Source: Actinomucor elegans
Lineage: Eukaryota; Mucoromycota; Mucoromycetes; Mucorales; Mucoraceae
Reading direction: 5' to 3'
Length of the DNA stretch: 64,000 bases
NCBI GenBank assembly: GCA_026027325.1
Contig: JAMSLZ010000001.1
Coordinates: forward strand, 4,931,974-4,995,973
Shown: one piece after another, positions 53,768 to 64,000 of the stretch
Position numbering within the stretch: position 1 is the first letter of the stretch
Layout: every line of letters starts with the position of its first letter
The notes under the pieces: generated by a model
What the model saw: the letters and a program-made list of their open reading frames with translations, nothing else
The model's database searches: none
What the model was told of the DNA's origin: nothing
Position numbers and translations under genes: made by a program

Positions 53768-54749
53768 GTAACAAACTACATTGATTCAACCAATACAAAT
53801 ATAAATAGAAAGGATATAATAAAAGAAGATATTGTTAATGAAATCTCAAAGCTATTAGAAATAGCAGCATTTACTATAAATACTCTTAAAGAAATATTTG
53901 ATTTGGTGAATAAAGGAAATCCTAAAAAAGTTTTTAATAAATTAATAAAAATCACAAATAATGTAAGCGATTTAAATAAAATACCAGAAGATTTTAATAA
54001 TATAATTACTAATATAATAAATATTTTGGATAAAATATAGATATATAATTATTTATGTTTAAGATGGATAATGTACTTTAAAATTTTGTAAATAAGAATT
54101 TATGTCAGTTATCTTCCTCATTAACCCAGCAGAATTACTGCAATCGCCAGCAAAAGGAGATTCTCGTACTTGAACCGCAGAAGCAAAGCAATGCTGATTT
54201 AACACACTGTTTATATATATAAAAAAAAATATGTGAATAAAAAGGCTGTTGAGCAATAAATTGCAAATGTCCCATACCTGAACTCAGATTCATTTTCTAA
54301 ATCAATAGAAACATCACTTCTTTCAGCTTCGTTGTGATAAAATACATTACCTGTTAAACCAGAGGCAGACATAGAAGCGGTAGAGATGGAAGCTTTACTC
54401 TTTAAACCGTTGTTCTTGTTTTTCAATACTGCAGTAATCAAAAGCTTTGCATAAATGCAAATCGATATGATTCTCATCCAAAGCCTTCTTTTCCAAGATA
54501 AGACAATAGCGTTCTTGAATGCTAGTATCAATTTTGGCGATATCTTTGAACGACATACCGTCAACGTATTCACTAGTATTCTTCAATTCCTTAATCATTG
54601 TCTGCACGACATCTCTTGCTGTCATGCGCAACTGGCTATAGAGGTTATTGACTTCCTCATCACCTACAGTTGCGTTCCGCTTTCGCTCTTCCAGCTGCGG
54701 TAAAATTAAGATAAAAGCAGGTAGTAAGTCGATTATAACTTGTGTTATA
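53768..54749. repeat. Segmental duplicate of 27,658-28,721
   Basis: Carries, in order, the last 90 codons of the Cys-rich ORF (to 54,038), a decayed relative of the 325-aa gene on the minus strand (about 54,150-54,695), the 47-bp Ty3-1 LTR fragment (54,696-54,742) and the start of an LTR-D. It lacks the about 90-bp internal duplication present at 28.5 kb and lacks the Tc1-like insertion. Confidence 0.85.
54150..54695 (-). pseudogene. Decayed relative of the 325-aa gene (54-kb copy)
   Basis: Core MRMTARDVVQTMIKELKN ... GMSFKDIAKIDTSIQERYC ... DLHLCKAF on the minus strand, then a frameshift to the AVLKNKNNG continuation, and an intron-like gap as in the 28-kb copy. N-terminus is missing where a Ty3-1 LTR fragment cuts in. 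Confidence 0.7.
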
Positions 54750-55327
54750 GAATAGAGACTATTGTATCAATAATAACTTATTCATTGAGGAACAAACTAC
54801 TCCACTACAATGTATCATGGATTTTCACAACCCAAGAAAATCAAGATACAACACCCACAGTCCAGAAGGTTGCACTTTGCTTACCTTCACACGTCAGACT
54901 CCCTCACTGACCATTTTTTATATTTAGTGAGACAGTAACTTTTACAATGATACAATAAATTATTATTATGAAAGATTTTAAATTGATATAAAAAAAAAAC
55001 TTTATATTTTATAATATGTTTTATATATCTTCGGAATTACCAAAATATAATAAAGATAGTGACTAATCCTCATTATCAATTTCATCTCTACGGAAGTACT
55101 CATGAGTTGATATGTTTAAGATTCATGTCTCAGATGGATATATATCTAGAACATAGACCTATAACATAACATCTTCTTAAATCCTCTTCACCACACTTAG
55201 ATAGACGATTAGTATAAATAGGTTTAGTTTAAACATAGTTATAGGATCTTCATCTTTGATAATAAAGCGCAGTCTCAAAAAGTGCTTCTTTTGGTCTTCT
55301 TTATTATTTTATTGTGCAAACACAACA
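54743..55327 (+). repeat. LTR-D split by a MITE-like insertion
   Basis: LTR-D pieces 54743-54786 and 55070-55327. The insert 54787-55069 (283 bp, GAGGAACAAACT ... GACTAATCC) is flanked by TCATT at 54782-54786 and 55070-55074. The insert is related to repeats at about 45,620-46,100. Confidence 0.8.
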
Positions 55328-56996
55328 CGGTGCTTGATTCTAAATTCATATTATGATTTTCCAGGATCCAGGTTGGACTGGGTATAGTGAAGGCGAGGTG
55401 AAACATTTGATGTTATTTGAAAATAGTTAAATAAAAATTATAATAAGGATTTCCTACATATTAGGGTATAGATTTATTAGAGCTCTGAAATAAGAATAGA
55501 AAAATCAAATTATTGGATTTGGTATTTTCAAAAAAAATATTGCCTCAATTTATAGTTTAGCTTCTAATTTTATTGAATAAAATACACTGCTTTATAGCTC
55601 ATGATTCACTTTTTATTCATTTCCGAATTAAATCAAAATTCACATATTTTTGATTAGTCTCGAAGAGTTCGCCCTGCAAAATGTCGAAGGCTTACCTTTA
55701 GTAGCAATATGACTCAGGCGCAAGGATGAATACTACAAAAGACGCAGGTGGTAGCAATAATGCAGCTGGCAGAATAAACTTCTCTGAAGACAACATGACT
55801 GAGATTATCAAAAAAAAAAACTAATTACAGTGCAACAGAAGTGTTACTACATTATTAGTAGTAAATGCTACCTATGGTCCAGATATCGGTCACTGATATT
55901 ACATGGGAACCGAGGAATTCGATGGCATATATACCTGTGCACCTGCTGTGTTTGAATAATGAAATAAGAAAGAGGACTAAAAAGAGTACTTTTTGAGGCT
56001 GTGATTTATTATCAAAGATAATTATAAAGATGGAGATCCTATAAACTTTGTCTAAACTAATCGTTTATCTAAGTATGGTGAAGGGGGTTTAAGAAAACGT
56101 TATGTTCTAGATATATATTTCAATATGAGACATGAATATTAAATATATCAACTCATAAATACTTCCGTAGAGATGAGATAGATAATGAATAAGTTATTAT
56201 GCATACAATACTCTATATTCGATATCAATATTGACGATCAATTATTATAAGAAAGAGAAAACCATTATTATTAAAGTTAAAATTCAAATATAATATTTTA
56301 AATTAGTTAATATAATTCTATTTATTTTTAACAATTATGATATTTTATATATTATCCCAAAAACATTTTGATGGTAATATTAGATTTTGATAAACATATT
56401 TTGATTTAGAATATGATTAAAGAACGCAATAATGACAATCATATAATGTTTTATACAATTCTGAAATTATTTGTAGCAGTCTTATTTTTTTAAGTATTTA
56501 TTCAATATAACAATCAATCCTCATTATGATCAATATTAAACATAGGCTAGAAAACAGATAATAGGAATAGAACAAAATTAAGAATAAAATACAGTATATA
56601 ATAGATAAAAGACATGGAGAAGTGTCTCCAAATAAATAAACTATATAAAAATCATATTTGTAAAAAAACATATAATAAATAAAAACATAAATGTAATGTT
56701 GTTTCTTTATCCATAAACAAAGAGTTGATTACCTGGCAGAAAATATTATATAACATAAATATATAATAAATTATTAAATTCTAGTTTTTTTTTTTTTTTT
56801 TTATTAATTTTAAAATATGAATTATATTATTTTAAATTATGACGAATATCATGAATTTAAAAATAAGCAAAAGAGTAGTAATTATAGATGTATATATATA
56901 TAAAAGAAAACAATAAATTATTAGATATAAAAAAAAAAAAAAAAAAAAAATAAAAAATTAAGATATGGCACATTATTAGAATTAAAAATAAGTTAG
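55328..56996. repeat. Fragment-rich spacer
   Basis: 55,328-55,400 is a Ty3-2 LTR piece (CGGTGCTTGATTCTAAATTC). 55,620-55,930 is a degraded copy of the 44.1-44.5 kb ORF region. About 55,978-56,220 is an old inverted LTR-D. 56,220-56,996 is AT-rich with a T run near 56,786-56,802 and an A run near 56,932-56,950. No gene supported. Confidence 0.6.
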
Positions 56997-59900
56997 TGTT
57001 GTAAAGGTGGTAGATAAAGATTTTGGAAGATAGAAATACTTTTAAAACTGTGGATAGTTTTTTATTAGAGATCAAGAATTGATTAACTGGTCAAAAGGTG
57101 ATAAAACGCATCTCTTATATACTTTTTCTCGGTCGGTACTTGATTCTAAATTCATATTACGATTTGCCAGGAACAAGGTTGGACTGCGTATAAAGAAGAC
57201 CAGGGATAATAACCAAATGAGCGGACCAAGATTAGCGGCGAGGAGTGTCGGGATCAATATATCCAAAGGTAATAGTATTGAATGTAATATTTGGTGTGAG
57301 AGATAGTATTTATCAATTAGCGTCTACTTGCTCAGAGTGATATATAAATAAAGATATTTTAACATAATCAAATACAGTCATTTACATTCTGGTTCTTGGT
57401 AATAATGCTTTATACACTTCTGCAGCTATATATAAGGATATCTATACGATTTTCTATCTGTACAGTATTCTCTTATTAATATAATTATGAGCGTTTACAA
57501 CATTATCCTCCACCAGAATCAAACAAACTTGTATTGATTCGGCAAGTGCGTCAGTTCCACCAAATAGTACATTCATGCGGCTGAGTTTTGATTAACACGC
57601 TCAGGTATACCTCCTTTTACGCACCAATTCAGGGTCTTTTCTTGCATCGTGGCTTTTCTTGGTTCTTGTTTCATAACTTGCCTACTTATTCTATCTTTCT
57701 TTTCTTGTTTGAACGTCTATTCAGTATTCTCTCTTCTCTACTCGTAGTGGCTGCAATATTTGCTCTTTTGTTTTTCGACATCTCGATCGCTACATTTGAC
57801 ATCTCATTCCCATTGCATTTAGGAATCTTGGAAGTTCCAACTTTTTTGCGTCTGTTAGGTTCAGAGTTTTGAATTGACTGTTCGACTCTAGTTTGCTCTA
57901 AACGTCGTAATTCTCTTTGCTTATTCCAGTACCGTTGAATGATAGTTGGATCGGTGAAATCACTTGCTTTTTGCCAAGTATTTTCTTTCTCAGAATAACC
58001 TTTCCACTTAATCAAGTATTCTCGATGACCTTCTTCACCTCGATGATCACGGATACCTTCGACTTCGTAGTATTCTTCTTCGATACTAGACTCATCCAGG
58101 GTAACTACTTTCAATTCCGACGGTACATAGTTTCGGGATAATAATTCATTCTGTTCATCCTTTAGTTCATACGATCCACCAGTATTTCTTCGAACAACAG
58201 TGTAAGGTCCCTCATAAATCGGAGCTAACTTACTAGATCGATTCTGTAATCTGATCATGACATGCGTTCCAACTGGAATGTCGACAAGAACACTCTTTTG
58301 ATTGAACTTTTTGTTATATTCCTCATTTATCTTCTGAGTTCTTTCGAGGATGGCTGGGAATACGATCTTATCCATGTAATCTACGCGTTCTTCCAACTCT
58401 CGCATGGTCATAGACTCAATGGGTAGTTTGAACTTCTTCTCGTTCCCGTAGTCATCAGGTAAGTTGACTCTACGTGCAAACATCAAGGAGAAGGGAGAAC
58501 TCATAGTTTTTGCTTTAATGTGTCGGTTCATGCAGAGCTGTATGATAGGAAGATAATACGCCCAACTATGACTGTCTGACTTCATCATTTTTCTTAACGT
58601 GTTAGTTGCGGTACGAACTGCATTTTCCGCTGCTCCATTTGCTCGAGGATGATATGGCGTAGTGTATCTTCTATCAATTCCTAGGTTCTTCGAAATACTG
58701 TTCATCACAGCATTCTTGAACTCTAGACCATTATCAGACTGGCAAATACGTGGAACACCAAAATCACCATAGACTTTGACCAACTCTTTTGCAACAGTAT
58801 CGGATTGTTTGTTCTTCAGAGGTCTGAGAATAACGAATTTCGAACAAATATCTGTTATAACCAACATGTAAACATATCCTTCTTCAGTTACGTCAAAAGG
58901 TCCAGCCAAGTCGATAGCAATATGATCAAATGGTCGGTTGGCTACAACATTAGATAATGGGTGATAACCTCTCTTACTGATGTTGTGCTTTTGACATTCA
59001 ACACACGAACTAACAATGTCTTTTGCTTCTGCGTAGATATTCGCCCAATGGAGACCTTGTGAATGTAAATCTCGCACAATTGCTTGCGATCCAAAGTGTC
59101 CAAATGCATGCGCTTCTTTCAACAGAGCATCTCTCTCTTCTTCAGGAGGAGTCATATAGTCAGTCAGCTCATCTTTTCTTTCAACTAGTTTAGTCGCGAG
59201 TACGTTAATCGTTTTATCTCGGCTAAATCGCTTTTTTCTAATGATGGCTTTCTTTTTAGGGCTTCGTCTGATGATTTTGCTCGTAACACTATCCTCCACC
59301 AGTTTGTTTTCATCTTCTAAAGGTGAATACAAACGGCTCAGAATATCAGGCAATTTGTTCAATATACCGGGGATGTGCACTACATCAAAATCAAAATCCA
59401 GAAGAGTCTCGATCCATCCAATTAACATGGGATTTGCGATCTTTTGCGTATGTAAGTATACTAGTGCCTTGTGATCTGTAAATACAGTGAACTTTTTGCC
59501 CCATATATACTTGCGAAACTTCAGTAATGCTAACACGACTGCATACAATTCTCTTTTAGTAGTGCTCCAACGGCGTTGTGAAGGTGACAAGGAGCTCGAT
59601 ACAAATCCTATGTAAAGATCTTGGCCGGCCTCATTCTTTTGAAACAACACTGCCGCGACACCATAAAGTGATGCGTCTGTAGCTACGTAAAACTGTTTTG
59701 ACAAATCCGGATAATGCAGCATCATCTTCGACTGCAAAATCTCTTTGATAGTTTCAAAGCTCTTAGTGTGACGATCGGTCCACAGCTCTTCCACATTCTC
59801 TGCATTCACTAAACTGGTGAGTGGTTCTGCTACTCTGGAAATCATCGGAACGAATTCTCTCAGGTAATTGACCAAACCCATAAATTGCTGGATGTGTTTC

Positions 59901-62900
59901 TTATTTTTATTTGGAAGTGGCCACTTTGAAACATTGGTAAGTTTTGATTGATCCACACGAACTCCTGAAGCGTCCACTACAAATCCCAACATACGAACTG
60001 AATGTTGAAACCATGAACACTTGGATTCTTTCAGGATTAAATTTGCGGAATTTAATCTGTCAATCACAAACTTTACATCTTTTGCATGCTGTTCGATACT
60101 TTCACTGGCAACAATACAGTCATCCACGAAGTTCTGAACGCAATCAATACCTTCAAACAAGGTTGCCATGACCTTTTGAAATTGCGAGGTTAGCATTTTC
60201 ACTCCAAAGCACGCTTTTTGAAAGGAAAAGCCATTGCCATTATAAGTAAACGATAACTTGTGTACATCCTCGGGTGCCACTTTGAATCGATGATATGCAT
60301 TCGACAAATCCAAAGTTGTAAACACTTTTTTACCGGCCAAGTTATCAAAGATATCCTTAACCAAAGGTACGGGAAAATTGAATGTTGGAGGTAGAATTTG
60401 ATTCAACGATCTCACATCTAAACACGCTCTATGGCTCACAATCTCACCATCTTTGTTACGTTTAGGAACAAGCAGTAATGGACTGTTGAATGACGTGTTT
60501 ACTCGGGATCGAATGATTGTACCTGTTTCCAACCATTCTTTTATTTGCTTATCGAGAACTGGTCTTAATGCATAAGGGATGGGGTATTGACGTCTATACG
60601 CCGTTGCACCCTCTTTCGTAGGTAATCGAACAATGGATTCAGGCAAAGGACATGAAGATGTTATGGGTATGCTCTGATTAATCTCTAGTGATTCTTTAAT
60701 TATACTCATGAACTCTGCTCTTTGCTCAGGCGTACCAGCAGGCGAATTGTCAGGTTCATGTTTTCTTTCACGTTCAATGTTCAAGTTTTCAAAAATAGCT
60801 TCATCACTCAAGGCAGCGTCAGAATGTGCATGATCATCTTTGATGCGAAAAGCCACTCCAGTTAATCCGATATTCATTTTGGGAAGAATATCTGTGCCAA
60901 GAAGAATATCAAACTCGAATCCGTCGTTAAAGTTCATTACTTCAAATGAGTGTTTGAACTTAATGCCATTTGCATACTTTATTTCCAAAGGATCGGTGAT
61001 ACCAATTCTCTTTGCAGTATTTTGATGAGACAAGAAATTATAAGAACCAGGTAATTTATGTACTTTATTTATATGAAGTTTATTCTTCAAAGAAGACAAA
61101 CTAACAAAGCTACAACTACTTCCTGTATCTACGCGTCCCAGGAGACGTTCAGACTCTACAATCAACGGTGTACATAAATTAAATGCGTCATTAGCCTTTA
61201 ATTTGTCACTCTTCTTGTTCTCATTCAGGTACTTACATTGATAGCTCTGATTCTCAATCTCGGAGTCGGCCATCTCCAAGTCCTCTTGAACTTGCTGCTC
61301 AATTGACTTCTCACTCGAGGAAGCCGCAGGCATCACAGCCAAGACAGTACTGCTACTACTGCTTTCAGCAGCACCACAACGATGACCAGGACGCCATGGA
61401 GACACACCACAAGTCCAACACTCTTTACCCTTCGCCTTCTTCACAGAAGGAGGGCGTTCAGCTCTTCTCTTAGCGAGAAAACAATCCTTGGTGTCATGGG
61501 TCGCATTGTTACCATGATGGATGCACGAAAAGGGTTTCGCCACCTTACTCGCCTTTTGCACCCGACGAGCTGCATTCTTGTGATGATGGTGATAGGGGGC
61601 CTTTTCTTTGCGTCGCTCAACAACAGGCGCACCAGGAAGAAGAGAAACAGCCTCATTATACGACGTATGGTCGTCACCAAGAATATCACGACCAATCTGT
61701 GCGATTTGATCGACAGTGTATTCAGCATTCTCACCAGAAGATCCAGCCTTCACTGAATTCATTGCAACTCTGATCAGCGTCTGAACAGGTTTAGTCAGCG
61801 AGGCCAAAAAACGATCAGCTACTCTAGGACACTCTCTAGGTAGGCCTGCATCAAACATTGCTGTTTGAAAACGCTTAGCATAGTCGCCCACCGACTCATT
61901 GTTTTCCATTACCATGGTAAACACAAGGTCAGTATATCTTCTCAACACAAGGGAAGAACCGTGCTGCTTCTTAAACTCTCTACGAGCATCTGCCCATAGG
62001 GTACAACCTCTACTCAGCTCATCTTTCACCCATGCTTTATCGCCATGGGGAAGGCAAAGGGGTAAGAAGTTCTTCCACACCTCATCAATGGACATGGAAG
62101 AAGACTCAACTACATCCTCAAATTCTCTCAAAAAATGCTCAACAGACTCGAAGGCTTCGTAACCTGGAAAAGGTTTGACAGCCGAGGTCAAGAGTTGGAA
62201 CTTGGGCAAGTCGCGACGATTCAATGTCAAACCAGTAGGTGGCTTAACACGATCAACCTCACCGATCAATGAACTGCACTCTTGGATCTCACGGAGCATC
62301 CTCTTGGAGCGTTCAAGGGCCAACAAGGCTTCATCAGCCGCTACGTCATCTCTGACTACACGAGCACGACTAAACGCTTGAAGGTATCGGGTAATATCTG
62401 CACGGAGCCCGGCGATATTTGTGTCAATCAGTTGTGGGTCAGTCATGTCAGCAACAGCATGCTCAGCCGACTCAGACAACAAAGAACTAGCACCAGGAGA
62501 CTTGATAAACTCATCAAGGTTGCTTGACAAGGTCGATTCATCAAACATGGGGGTGTCAGGGTTAACACCACAGTTGGCAGAAGAAGAACCAGAAACGTTG
62601 TTGGAAGCCATATCGATAAAAGTAAGGAAAATAGGACAGTAATTAAAAGTAAAAAATGTTGTAAAGGTGGTAGATAAAGATTTTGGAAGATAGAAATACT
62701 TTTAAAACTGTGGATAGTTTTTTATTAGAGATCAAGAATTGATTAACTGGTCAAAAGGTGATAAAACGCATCTCTTATATACTTTTTCTCGGTCGGTACT
62801 TGATTCTAAATTCATATTACGATTTGCCAGGAACAAGGTTGGACTGCGTATAAAGAAGACCAGGGATAATAACCAAATGAGCGGACCAAGATTAGCGGCG

Positions 62901-63162
62901 AGGAGTGTCGGGATCAATATATCCAAAGGTAATAGTATTGAATGTAATATTTGGTGTGAGAGATAGTATTTATCAATTAGCGTCTACTTGCTCAGAGTGA
63001 TATATAAATAAAGATATTTTAACATAATCAAATACAGTCATTTACATTCTGGTTCTTGGTAATAATGCTTTATACACTTCTGCAGCTATATATAAGGATA
63101 TCTATACGATTTTCTATCTGTACAGTATTCTCTTATTAATATAATTATGAGCGTTTACAACA
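56997..63162 (-). mobile_element. Ty3-2 copy b: full retrotransposon next to the telomere
   Basis: 6,166 bp. 3' LTR 56997-57502, 5' LTR 62657-63162. Target duplication GTTAG at 56992-56996 and 63163-63167. I see no difference from copy a along the whole element; only the flanks and target duplication differ, so this is a separate insertion, not an assembly repeat of the flanks. About 750 bp separate it from the telomere array. Confidence 0.97.
57686..62611 (-). CDS. Ty3-2 Gag-Pol polyprotein with chromodomain (copy b)
   Basis: 1,641 aa, identical to the copy a translation: Gag with CHHC and CCHC zinc motifs, protease (D495), RT (FVDD 828-831), RNase H, integrase (D1234, D1293, E1329), GPY/F and chromodomain. 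Intact. Identity of both LTRs and coding region argues for very recent transposition or gene conversion. Confidence 0.96.
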   Translation of the reverse strand: MASNNVSGSSSANCGVNPDTPMFDESTLSSNLDEFIKSPGASSLLSESAEHAVADMTDPQLIDTNIAGLRADITRYLQAFSRARVVRDDVAADEALLALERSKRMLREIQECSSLIGEVDRVKPPTGLTLNRRDLPKFQLLTSAVKPFPGYEAFESVEHFLREFEDVVESSSMSIDEVWKNFLPLCLPHGDKAWVKDELSRGCTLWADARREFKKQHGSSLVLRRYTDLVFTMVMENNESVGDYAKRFQTAMFDAGLPRECPRVADRFLASLTKPVQTLIRVAMNSVKAGSSGENAEYTVDQIAQIGRDILGDDHTSYNEAVSLLPGAPVVERRKEKAPYHHHHKNAARRVQKASKVAKPFSCIHHGNNATHDTKDCFLAKRRAERPPSVKKAKGKECWTCGVSPWRPGHRCGAAESSSSSTVLAVMPAASSSEKSIEQQVQEDLEMADSEIENQSYQCKYLNENKKSDKLKANDAFNLCTPLIVESERLLGRVDTGSSCSFVSLSSLKNKLHINKVHKLPGSYNFLSHQNTAKRIGITDPLEIKYANGIKFKHSFEVMNFNDGFEFDILLGTDILPKMNIGLTGVAFRIKDDHAHSDAALSDEAIFENLNIERERKHEPDNSPAGTPEQRAEFMSIIKESLEINQSIPITSSCPLPESIVRLPTKEGATAYRRQYPIPYALRPVLDKQIKEWLETGTIIRSRVNTSFNSPLLLVPKRNKDGEIVSHRACLDVRSLNQILPPTFNFPVPLVKDIFDNLAGKKVFTTLDLSNAYHRFKVAPEDVHKLSFTYNGNGFSFQKACFGVKMLTSQFQKVMATLFEGIDCVQNFVDDCIVASESIEQHAKDVKFVIDRLNSANLILKESKCSWFQHSVRMLGFVVDASGVRVDQSKLTNVSKWPLPNKNKKHIQQFMGLVNYLREFVPMISRVAEPLTSLVNAENVEELWTDRHTKSFETIKEILQSKMMLHYPDLSKQFYVATDASLYGVAAVLFQKNEAGQDLYIGFVSSSLSPSQRRWSTTKRELYAVVLALLKFRKYIWGKKFTVFTDHKALVYLHTQKIANPMLIGWIETLLDFDFDVVHIPGILNKLPDILSRLYSPLEDENKLVEDSVTSKIIRRSPKKKAIIRKKRFSRDKTINVLATKLVERKDELTDYMTPPEEERDALLKEAHAFGHFGSQAIVRDLHSQGLHWANIYAEAKDIVSSCVECQKHNISKRGYHPLSNVVANRPFDHIAIDLAGPFDVTEEGYVYMLVITDICSKFVILRPLKNKQSDTVAKELVKVYGDFGVPRICQSDNGLEFKNAVMNSISKNLGIDRRYTTPYHPRANGAAENAVRTATNTLRKMMKSDSHSWAYYLPIIQLCMNRHIKAKTMSSPFSLMFARRVNLPDDYGNEKKFKLPIESMTMRELEERVDYMDKIVFPAILERTQKINEEYNKKFNQKSVLVDIPVGTHVMIRLQNRSSKLAPIYEGPYTVVRRNTGGSYELKDEQNELLSRNYVPSELKVVTLDESSIEEEYYEVEGIRDHRGEEGHREYLIKWKGYSEKENTWQKASDFTDPTIIQRYWNKQRELRRLEQTRVEQSIQNSEPNRRKKVGTSKIPKCNGNEMSNVAIEMSKNKRANIAATTSREERILNRRSNKKRKIE

Positions 63163-63916
63163 GTTAGAATAAGGCGATGATTAAAAATCAAATGTTATAT
63201 TAACATTAATATTAAGAAGAAAATAAGACAAGGATTAGGAACAAGACCATAATTAAGAACATGATTAAAATAAATATTAGAATTAAATAAGATTTGATAT
63301 ATAAAAAAAAAAAAAAAAGAAAAAAAAAAAAAAAAAAAATGAAGAGGATAAGATTAGGATAGGATTAGAACAGAGTGAAACTGAGTATGAGACATATGAT
63401 TAGGGCTAATATTAAGATTAAGATTGGAATTAAAATTAGGGTTAAACATAGTTAAGATTAAGATAAAACATAAGATAATTCTTGGATTTAGGATTAGTGT
63501 TAGGAATAAATTAGAAATAGGATTATGATTAGGACTAAGATAAAGTTATAATTATAATTATCTTACGGATAAAATCAAGATAAAAAAAATTAAGACTAAG
63601 AATACGTTAGAAACAGGATTAAGATTAAAAATGATTTAAGAATAAGATTAGGTTTAAATTAGGGTGAAGACAAAAATATAAGATAAGATAGATTTAGGAT
63701 AAGAAATAGATTTAAGCCTAAGTGTAGGTTAGTATTAAGCTTGAGCATAGAGTCAGATAAGGTTAAAATTAAGGTTAAAGTTAGAATATGATTATGATTA
63801 AGATCAAATCAAGGGTAGGTTCAGGATTATAAATAAAAGTAGAATAGGGACAGGAACAGAGCTAAAGTAAATATTATGGTTAAAATTTAGGATAATGGTT
63901 ATAAAAAGATTAAAAT
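63163..63916 (+). repeat. Subtelomeric A/G-rich degenerate repeat
   Basis: Plus strand is A/G-rich with frequent GATTAGG, GGATTAAG, TTAGGGTTA and similar words, and A runs at about 63,303-63,339. It grades into pure TTAGGG. No gene. Confidence 0.7.
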
Positions 63917-64000
63917 AGGGTTAGGAATAGGGTTAGGGTTAGGGTTAGGGTAGGTTAGGGTTAGGGTTAGGGTTAGGGTTAGGGTTAGGGTTAGGGTTAG
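63917..64000 (+). repeat. Telomere, (TTAGGG)n
   Basis: GGGTTAGG AATAGGG followed by continuous TTAGGG, with one slip (AGGGTAGGTTAGGG at about 63,949-63,960), to the window edge. The G-rich strand points right, so this is a right chromosome end. Confidence 0.98.

Noticed and set aside
1..64000. tRNA, rRNA or other structured RNA genes
   Set aside because: I looked for cloverleaf-like and rRNA-like sequence by eye and found none that I can support; a dedicated scan was not possible.

Overview
The right edge of this window is a chromosome end: an uninterrupted TTAGGG array occupies about 63,917-64,000. Almost everything to its left is transposon-dense, AT-rich subtelomere. The short GT...AG introns (45-60 bp), Ty3-type chromodomain retrotransposons, TTAGGG telomere and two hypothetical protein families that I associate with Mucorales point to an early-diverging fungus (Mucoromycota). 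That placement is inference; no conserved housekeeping gene is present to anchor it. Layout: 1-865 holds a host-type spliced gene of unknown function, 5' truncated by the window. 1,341-4,010 is a tandem array of 11 units of 246-259 bp. 4,669-13,288 is a complete Ty3 retrotransposon (Ty3-1); a solo LTR of Ty3-2 sits in its 5' LTR, and a Merlin DNA transposon sits inside that solo LTR. 13,289-15,139 is a duplicated patchwork block (block X) carrying two solo LTRs of Ty3-3. 15,140-21,254 is a decayed Ty3-3 element. 21,565-22,647 is the best intact host-type gene (three exons, 325 aa). 23,077-25,512 is DNA transposon A, copy 1. 25,513-37,340 is a mosaic of fragments, solo repeats, degenerate telomere-like DNA and DNA transposon B. 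37,341-43,506 and 56,997-63,162 are two full, apparently identical copies of Ty3-2. 46,757-50,990 is a 98-bp satellite with telomere-like motifs, split by transposon A, copy 2. 51,106-53,024 is a second, decayed Merlin. The strongest candidate for something unusual is the pair of transposon families A and B. Each encodes an IS5/PIF-Harbinger-like DDE transposase ending in a chromodomain. Each is bounded not by simple inverted repeats but by long DIRECT terminal repeats (400 bp in A, 232 bp in B), whose own ends are short inverted repeats. Each insertion is flanked by a perfect 3-bp target duplication (ATT, ACA, ATT). A lone 402-bp copy of the A terminal repeat has its own 3-bp duplication (TAG). 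This is the layout of an LTR retrotransposon and its solo LTR, but built around a cut-and-paste-type transposase. The same chromodomain module ends all three Ty3 polyproteins, so unrelated integration enzymes here share a candidate heterochromatin-targeting tail. All three Ty3 elements also have a run of T directly after the 5' LTR where a tRNA primer site would be expected.
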